From an uncultured Oscillibacter sp. (GTDB lineage Bacteria > Bacillota_A > Clostridia > Oscillospirales > Oscillospiraceae), in the NCBI GenBank assembly GCA_948902155.1, contig CAQVQZ010000070.1:1-9921 (forward strand): a DNA stretch of 9,921 nt. The letters run 5' to 3'. The notes below the pieces were generated by a model. The model did not search any database, was not told the DNA's origin, and saw only the letters and a program-made list of their open reading frames with translations. Position numbers and translations under genes: made by a program. Shown here piece after piece: positions 7,012 to 9,921 of the stretch; position 1 is the stretch's first letter; each line of letters opens with the position of its first letter.

Positions 7012-7497
7012 TCAAAACCGCCGCCGCATGTCATACCAGACGGCTCCGCCGTGGGTGGATGCGGAGACGCCTTCGCTGATAAAGCCGAATGTTTCGTAAT
7101 AGTGGAGCAGCGCCGCCTTGCAGGTCAGCACGCAGCCTTTCCGGCCCTGGGCTTTGGCGTCGGCGATGACGCGCTCCATCAGGCGGGCGGCGCGGCCCTG
7201 CTTCCGGTAGGCCGGAAGGGTGTTCACACCGAAGATCATCTGCCAAGCGCCGTCCTCGCTGTGAAGGGAGGCGTCGGCGTACATCTCGTCCCGCAGCACC
7301 GGCTCGTCAGTGGCCATACCGTTGATGAAGCTGACCACGGCTCCGTCCTCCTCCAGCAGCCAGAAGTGGCCGGGGTAGACGGCCAGGCGGTCCGCCAGGA
7401 TTTGCTCCGAGGCGGCTTCGGCAGGGGGGAAGCAGGCGGCCTCCACTGCCGCCAGGGCGGGCAGGTCCGAGGGGACGGCGGTGCGGATGGTGGTCAT
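7012..7497 (-). CDS. GNAT-family N-acetyltransferase (AANAT-like)
   Basis: Encodes 161 residues, the usual size for a single-domain GNAT that transfers acetyl from acetyl-CoA to an amine. The start is supported by AAGGAGG (7513-7507), nine bases before the ATG. The N-terminal IRTAVPSDLPALAAVEAACFP is the typical first strand and helix. FINGMATDEPVLRDEMY (57-73) and GAWQMIFGVNTLPAYRKQGRAARLM resemble bacterial relatives of arylalkylamine N-acetyltransferase. The acetyl-CoA loop is R98-K-Q-G-R-A103, and LHYYETFGF (131-139) supplies the conserved tyrosines near the active site. It lies 26 bases after the cupin gene on the same strand and probably shares its promoter. The substrate is unknown; small amines or polyamines are a reasonable guess from the family. 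Confidence 0.92.
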   Translation of the reverse strand: MTTIRTAVPSDLPALAAVEAACFPPAEAASEQILADRLAVYPGHFWLLEEDGAVVSFINGMATDEPVLRDEMYADASLHSEDGAWQMIFGVNTLPAYRKQGRAARLMERVIADAKAQGRKGCVLTCKAALLHYYETFGFISEGVSASTHGGAVWYDMRRRF

Positions 7498-7523
7498 GGC
7501 GGGTTTCCTCCTTGGACGTGTCT

Positions 7524-7976
7524 TCAGCTGTGGCCGTGGAGATATTGGTACTCCAGCAGCAGGCGTCCGGGGCTGTTGGAGAGGTTCTCAAACTGATAGG
7601 GCTGGTCCGCCGCGAACCGGAGGGCGTCCCGCTCCAGGAGATAGAAAGACTGGCCCTCCGCCGTCAGGCTGACGGTGCCGGAGATCACCGTGGCGTGGCA
7701 GATGCAGCCGGGCGTGGCGGGGGCGGGGGCGTAGCGCGCGCCGATGTACAGGTCCAGGAAGCAGCTTGCCATATGGCAGATGGAATCGTAGGGGAGGCTG
7801 GGCCGCAGGACCGTCCTGCCGCCGTCCATGTGGTGGGGGCGGGTGTCCTGCACTCGGACCAGGATGGGGGAATCTTCCTTTTCCGGCTCGGCTTTCGCGG
7901 GCTCCGGCGGGTCCGCCCGGTGAGGCATGACCCCCTCGTCTGCAATGGGTTCCAGGCCGTCAAACAGGTCGTCCAT
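7524..7976 (-). CDS. Stand-alone cupin-domain protein
   Basis: Encodes 150 residues from the ATG at 7976, which has GGAGG eight bases upstream. The open frame extends further, but ATGs above this point lie in or upstream of the promoter at 8020-8048. Residues about 1-45 are acidic and proline-rich (MDDLFDGLEP, ADPPEPAKAEPEKED). From about 50 to the end is one cupin barrel: TVLRPSLPYDSICHMAS, then CICHATVISGTVSL, then RDALRFAADQPYQFEN and LLLEYQYLH. The same arrangement is known as the C-terminal sensor half of XRE-cupin regulators, but no helix-turn-helix is present. The HxH and second-motif histidine needed for metal binding are missing (Y in PYQFEN), so metal-dependent catalysis is unlikely; it is more plausibly a ligand-binding protein. 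It is first in an operon with the acetyltransferase. Confidence 0.8.
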   Translation of the reverse strand: MDDLFDGLEPIADEGVMPHRADPPEPAKAEPEKEDSPILVRVQDTRPHHMDGGRTVLRPSLPYDSICHMASCFLDLYIGARYAPAPATPGCICHATVISGTVSLTAEGQSFYLLERDALRFAADQPYQFENLSNSPGRLLLEYQYLHGHS

Positions 7977-8019
7977 AATACCATCCTCCGTTCGCGCCCC
8001 CAGCGGGGTGACTCGCTCC

Positions 8020-8048
8020 ATACTACCTGTTTTCCAGGAATTTGTCAA
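8020..8048 (-). promoter_or_regulatory. Sigma-A promoter of the cupin-acetyltransferase operon
   Basis: On the minus strand a perfect TTGACA (8048-8043) is followed after exactly 17 bases by TAGTAT (8025-8020). The spacer contains the small dyad CCTG-TTTTC-CAGG (8026-8038), a possible repressor site. The predicted transcript starts near 8013, about 35 bases before the ATG at 7976, which excludes the more distal ATG codons as starts. Confidence 0.8.
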
Positions 8049-8087
8049 GTCGGACGCGGGGGAGGGGATTATTCTGATGGAAGATTT

Positions 8088-8173
8088 TGTGTAGGGGTGG
8101 TTATGAACTGCCCGTTTTCCCTTCAACCTGGGCGGTCCCGGAGGCGCGGGCGGCAGATTGCCGCCCCTACACA
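8088..8173. repeat. 86-bp GC-rich element with 13-bp inverted ends (REP/MITE-like)
   Basis: The ends are TGTGTAGGGGTGG (8088-8100) and CCGCCCCTACACA (8161-8173), inverted repeats with one mismatch. Inside the right end is a perfect hairpin GGGCGGCA (8148-8155)/TGCCGCCC (8159-8166) with a three-base loop. Inside the left end GGGTGGTT can pair with AACTGCCC with two wobbles. The element is much richer in GC than its AT-rich surroundings and encodes nothing. Short GC palindromes bounded by TGTAGGGG/CCCCTACA are, to my recollection, dispersed between genes in related clostridia; copy number here cannot be tested. Confidence 0.65.
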
Positions 8174-8185
8174 TTATCTCCGATT

Positions 8186-8208
8186 GGGAAATTTCCCTGA
8201 AAGGGAAA
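8186..8208. promoter_or_regulatory. Perfect palindrome with alternative hairpin partner
   Basis: GGGAAATTTCCC (8186-8197) is a perfect 12-bp palindrome. Its right half TTTCCCT (8192-8198) can instead pair with AGGGAAA (8202-8208) as a 7-bp hairpin with a three-base loop. It lies in the divergent control region upstream of the TraX-family gene and could be a dimeric repressor operator. No protein is assigned. Confidence 0.35.
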
Positions 8209-8265
8209 CCGTAAGAAAACCGTAAGATTTTTGTCAAGCCGTTCGTAAGAAACGGCTGGTATACT
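8209..8265 (+). promoter_or_regulatory. Extended -10 promoter with CGTAAGA direct repeats and overlapping dyad
   Basis: TGGTATACT (8257-8265) is an extended -10 about 40 bases before the TraX-family ATG. TTGTCA (8231-8236) lies 23 bases upstream of the -10, too far for a normal -35, so an activator or a TGn-dependent promoter is likely. CGTAAGA occurs at 8210, 8221 and 8244, spaced 11 and 23 bp, which places the copies on one face of the helix, as for OmpR/PhoB-type regulators. The third copy is the loop of a perfect dyad AGCCGTT (8237-8243)/AACGGCT (8251-8257). Confidence 0.5.
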
Positions 8266-8305
8266 CTTCCTGAAATCGGCTTGGCCGAAAATCAGGAGGA
8301 GCGTT

Positions 8306-9142
8306 ATGAACTACAAACAGCTGAAAATCTTTGCCATGTGCTGCATGGTGTTCGACCACGTGGTGCGCATCTTTCCGCTAGGATCGCTATTCGCGCCGCT
8401 GGCGGACGCTTTATGGAACGGCGGGCACGGGGCGCTGGCGGACTGGGTGCTGGAGGACCTGACCTTATATTTAATGTATATCGGGCGGCTGGCGGCTCCG
8501 ATCTTCGTCTACTGCATTGCCCAGGGCTTCGCCCATACGGCGGACGTCCGGCGGTATGTGGGGCGGGTGCTGCTGGCGGCGGTCCTCGCCCAGGTCCCGT
8601 ATACCCTGTTTGACCTGGCGGAGCTGCGTGTGCTGGGAGTCGAGGGGGACTGGCGGGAAGTGGGGCTGAACATCCTGTTTACCCTGGCCCTGGCGCTGTG
8701 CGTGCTGGCGGTCCACAAGGAGCTGAGGCGGCGGAAGCTGGTATTTTTGAGCCCTCTGGCCGTGGCCGGGGCCACGTGGCTGGCCATGAAGCTGAACATG
8801 GAGGGCGGGAAGGGATATCTCATTCTGGCCTGGGTCTACTACATCGCCCGAAACCAGCCCAGATGTCAAAAGGCCCTGATTTACATTCCCGCCGTCATGC
8901 TTTCCCGCCGGGGGCTGGTCCTCTGGGCTTTCGAGAGCCTGGGGACGGCGGAGCTGTCCCTGGCCCTGAGAAACTGCCTGCTGAACACACTGGGGAACTA
9001 TTTCGGCATGCTGGTCACCCTTTCGGACAACGGGGAGAAGGGCAGGGCCGGGAAGGGGTTCCAACGGTTCTGCTACGCCTTTTACCCCGCCCATTTCGCG
9101 GCGCTGGCCCTGATTGGCTTTCTCCGCCCGCCTCTGCTGTGA
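8306..9142 (+). CDS. TraX-family integral membrane protein
   Basis: Encodes 278 residues. The start has AGGAGG six bases upstream; a small TCGGC/GCCGA dyad (8276-8288) sits just before it in the leader. The family signature is clear: LKIFAMCCMVFDHVVRIF at 6-23, GRLAAPIFVYCIAQGFAHT at about 60-78, RRYVGRVLLAAVLAQVPYTLF after it, and FYPAHFAALALIGFL near the C-terminus. About seven or eight hydrophobic membrane segments are visible, including near 120-136 and 145-163. TraX was named from F-plasmid pilin acetylation, but chromosomal clostridial members have no proven substrate and may acylate a surface polymer. The gene stands alone between a divergent operon and the str operon promoter. No truncation or frameshift is seen. 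Confidence 0.92.
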   Translation: MNYKQLKIFAMCCMVFDHVVRIFPLGSLFAPLADALWNGGHGALADWVLEDLTLYLMYIGRLAAPIFVYCIAQGFAHTADVRRYVGRVLLAAVLAQVPYTLFDLAELRVLGVEGDWREVGLNILFTLALALCVLAVHKELRRRKLVFLSPLAVAGATWLAMKLNMEGGKGYLILAWVYYIARNQPRCQKALIYIPAVMLSRRGLVLWAFESLGTAELSLALRNCLLNTLGNYFGMLVTLSDNGEKGRAGKGFQRFCYAFYPAHFAALALIGFLRPPLL

Positions 9143-9200
9143 GGGGGCCGGGGAAAACCCTGGAAAAACAGGAAAATCAAAATCTTTTTGGCAAAAACGC

Positions 9201-9229
9201 TTGACGGCGGGGAAAGGGCATGCTATAAT
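9201..9229 (+). promoter_or_regulatory. Sigma-A promoter of the str ribosomal operon
   Basis: TTGACG (9201-9206), a 17-base spacer and a perfect TATAAT (9224-9229) form a near-consensus promoter. Transcription should begin near 9236, leaving a leader of about 80 bases before the L7Ae-family gene. Such strength fits ribosomal protein genes. Confidence 0.9.
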
Positions 9230-9283
9230 ACCTACTTGCGCGGGCTTGGAAAGTGGTCCGTGAATTTTGCTGTGCGCTTGTCG

Positions 9284-9300
9284 GGCGGCGCTTTGCCGCC
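9284..9300 (+). promoter_or_regulatory. Leader hairpin before the L7Ae-family gene
   Basis: GGCGGC (9284-9289) pairs with GCCGCC (9295-9300) around GCTTT, and flanking CTT/AAG may extend it with a bulge. It ends five bases before the AGGAGG (9306-9311), so it could affect ribosome access. There is no T run, so it is not a terminator. I looked for a kink-turn that an L7Ae protein could bind and did not find a clear one. Confidence 0.4.
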
Positions 9301-9319
9301 AAGTCAGGAGGTCTGCCCT

Positions 9320-9565
9320 ATGGAACCTGCCAAGCGGGTGGTTGGCGTGAAGCAGTCCCGCAAGGCGATTCGGGAGGGACGGGCCGTCCGGGTGTATCTG
9401 GCCGTCGACGCCGACCCGGCCATCACCGGCCCCCTGGCGGCGGAGTGCGCCGCCGCGGGCATCCCCGTGGAGAGCGACCGCACTATGGCCCAGCTGGGAC
9501 GGGCCTTCGGCATCGCCGTGGGCGCTTCCGTGGCGGCGGAGCTGAAAACGGAGCGCGCTTTATGA
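9320..9565 (+). CDS. rplGB: L7Ae/L30e-family ribosome-associated protein (RplGB/YbxF type)
   Basis: Encodes 81 residues, matching the roughly 82 of Bacillus YbxF/RplGB. The start is supported by AGGAGG (9306-9311), eight bases upstream, and by the promoter at 9201-9229. An in-frame ATG at 9188 lies before the promoter and is rejected. The L7Ae pattern is complete: [21 protein letters not shown], then [20 protein letters not shown] and an [18 protein letters not shown]-terminus. Family members bind kink-turn RNA; the YbxF group associates with ribosomes. The gene precedes rpsL by 79 bases, the usual Firmicutes order. In many Firmicutes rpoC is directly upstream, but here it is a TraX-family gene. 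High confidence in the family; the exact cellular role in this lineage is less clear. Confidence 0.92.
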   Translation: MEPAKRVVGVKQSRKAIREGRAVRVYLAVDADPAITGPLAAECAAAGIPVESDRTMAQLGRAFGIAVGASVAAELKTERAL

Positions 9566-9644
9566 TATTTTTGGTTTTTTCGGAATAGCCGCGAGGCTTT
9601 CTGTAAAAAATAAACATCAAAATATGAAAGAAAGGAGAAATTCA

Positions 9645-9921
9645 ATGCCTACTTTTAACCAGCTGGTCCGGAAAGGAAGGGAACAGGCTTCCTACAAGTC
9701 CACTTCTCCCGCCCTGCAGTTCGGTCTGAACACCCTGAAGACCAAGACCACCAATCAGCCCTCTCCCCAGAAGCGGGGCGTCTGCACCGCCGTGAGAACC
9801 GCGACCCCCAAGAAGCCCAACTCCGCTCTGCGTAAGATCGCCCGTGTGCGCCTGACCAACGGCTATGAGGTCACCGCCTATATTCCCGGCGTGGGCCACT
9901 CCCTCCAGGAGCACTCCGTGG
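9645..9921 (+). CDS. rpsL: Small-subunit ribosomal protein S12, cut by the window end
   Basis: The first 92 residues of S12, a decoding-centre protein of the 30S subunit, are present; the rest lies beyond the window. AAAGGAG (9631-9637) precedes the ATG by seven bases. [48 protein letters not shown] and GHSLQEHSV match S12 closely. The loop at about residues 24-40 is the longer Firmicutes type. K56, equivalent to E. coli K43, is lysine, so that streptomycin-resistance site is wild type; the K88-equivalent is outside the window. It should be followed by rpsG and fusA in the str operon. The 79-base gap to the preceding gene has no convincing terminator, so both are probably co-transcribed. Confidence 0.98.
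   Translation, partial: MPTFNQLVRKGREQASYKSTSPALQFGLNTLKTKTTNQPSPQKRGVCTAVRTATPKKPNSALRKIARVRLTNGYEVTAYIPGVGHSLQEHSV

Noticed and set aside
7977..8237. N-terminal extension of the cupin gene
   Set aside because: It would run through a strong promoter and the 86-bp repeat element; the ATG at 7976 has its own ribosome site.
9148..9163. CCGGGG/CCCTGG hairpin after the TraX-family gene
   Set aside because: A 6-bp stem with one G-U and no following T run; too weak to call a terminator.
9188..9319. N-terminal extension of the L7Ae-family gene
   Set aside because: It spans the -35 and -10 of the operon promoter, so it would not be transcribed; 9320 has AGGAGG at the right distance and gives the family's normal length.
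1..9921. CRISPR array, tRNA, rRNA, insertion sequence or defence genes
   Set aside because: No spaced direct repeats of CRISPR type, no tRNA cloverleaf or rRNA sequence, and no transposase, nuclease or other defence-type domain was recognised.

Overview
The window looks like chromosomal DNA from a GC-rich, low-branching Firmicute, most likely a gut-type clostridium of the Oscillospiraceae group. The reasons are the Firmicutes-type ribosomal protein S12 with its extra loop, the L7Ae-type protein of the RplGB/YbxF family just before rpsL, strong AGGAGG ribosome binding sites, sigma-A promoters, and secreted proteins with SLH, InlB-type and BspA-type modules. The taxonomic call is inference from gene content only.

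Layout, left to right. (1) A plus-strand gene at 84-629 encodes a small charged coiled-coil protein of unknown function. It converges on a minus-strand pair, and a clear Rho-independent terminator (732-776) closes that pair. (2) The pair reads right to left. The first gene (2269-6327) encodes a 1352-residue secreted protein with an N-terminal FecR domain, a beta-rich middle, seven InlB/Listeria-Bacteroides repeats and eight BspA-type leucine-rich repeats. The second (785-2272) encodes a secreted protein with three SLH domains and an NHL-type propeller. They overlap by ATGA, so they are probably translated together. The first has no wall anchor I can see and the second does, which suggests (inference) that they work together at the cell surface. 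(3) About 680 bp without a convincing protein gene follows (6328-7011). Its left part folds on paper into a multi-helix RNA ending in a plus-strand terminator and is the best candidate here for something undescribed or unannotated.

(4) A minus-strand operon with a consensus-like promoter (8020-8048) encodes a stand-alone cupin (7524-7976) and an AANAT-like GNAT acetyltransferase (7012-7497). (5) The divergent control region between this operon and the next gene holds an 86-bp element with inverted ends (8088-8173), a perfect 12-bp palindrome, three CGTAAGA repeats and a dyad over an extended -10 promoter. It drives a plus-strand TraX-family membrane protein (8306-9142). (6) The right end is the start of the str ribosomal operon: a near-perfect promoter (9201-9229), an L7Ae-family protein (9320-9565) and rpsL (9645 to the window edge). 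It has its own promoter and does not directly follow rpoC.

The large arginine-, alanine- or proline-rich open frames opposite the two surface-protein genes are read here as shadows of GC-rich coding sequence.
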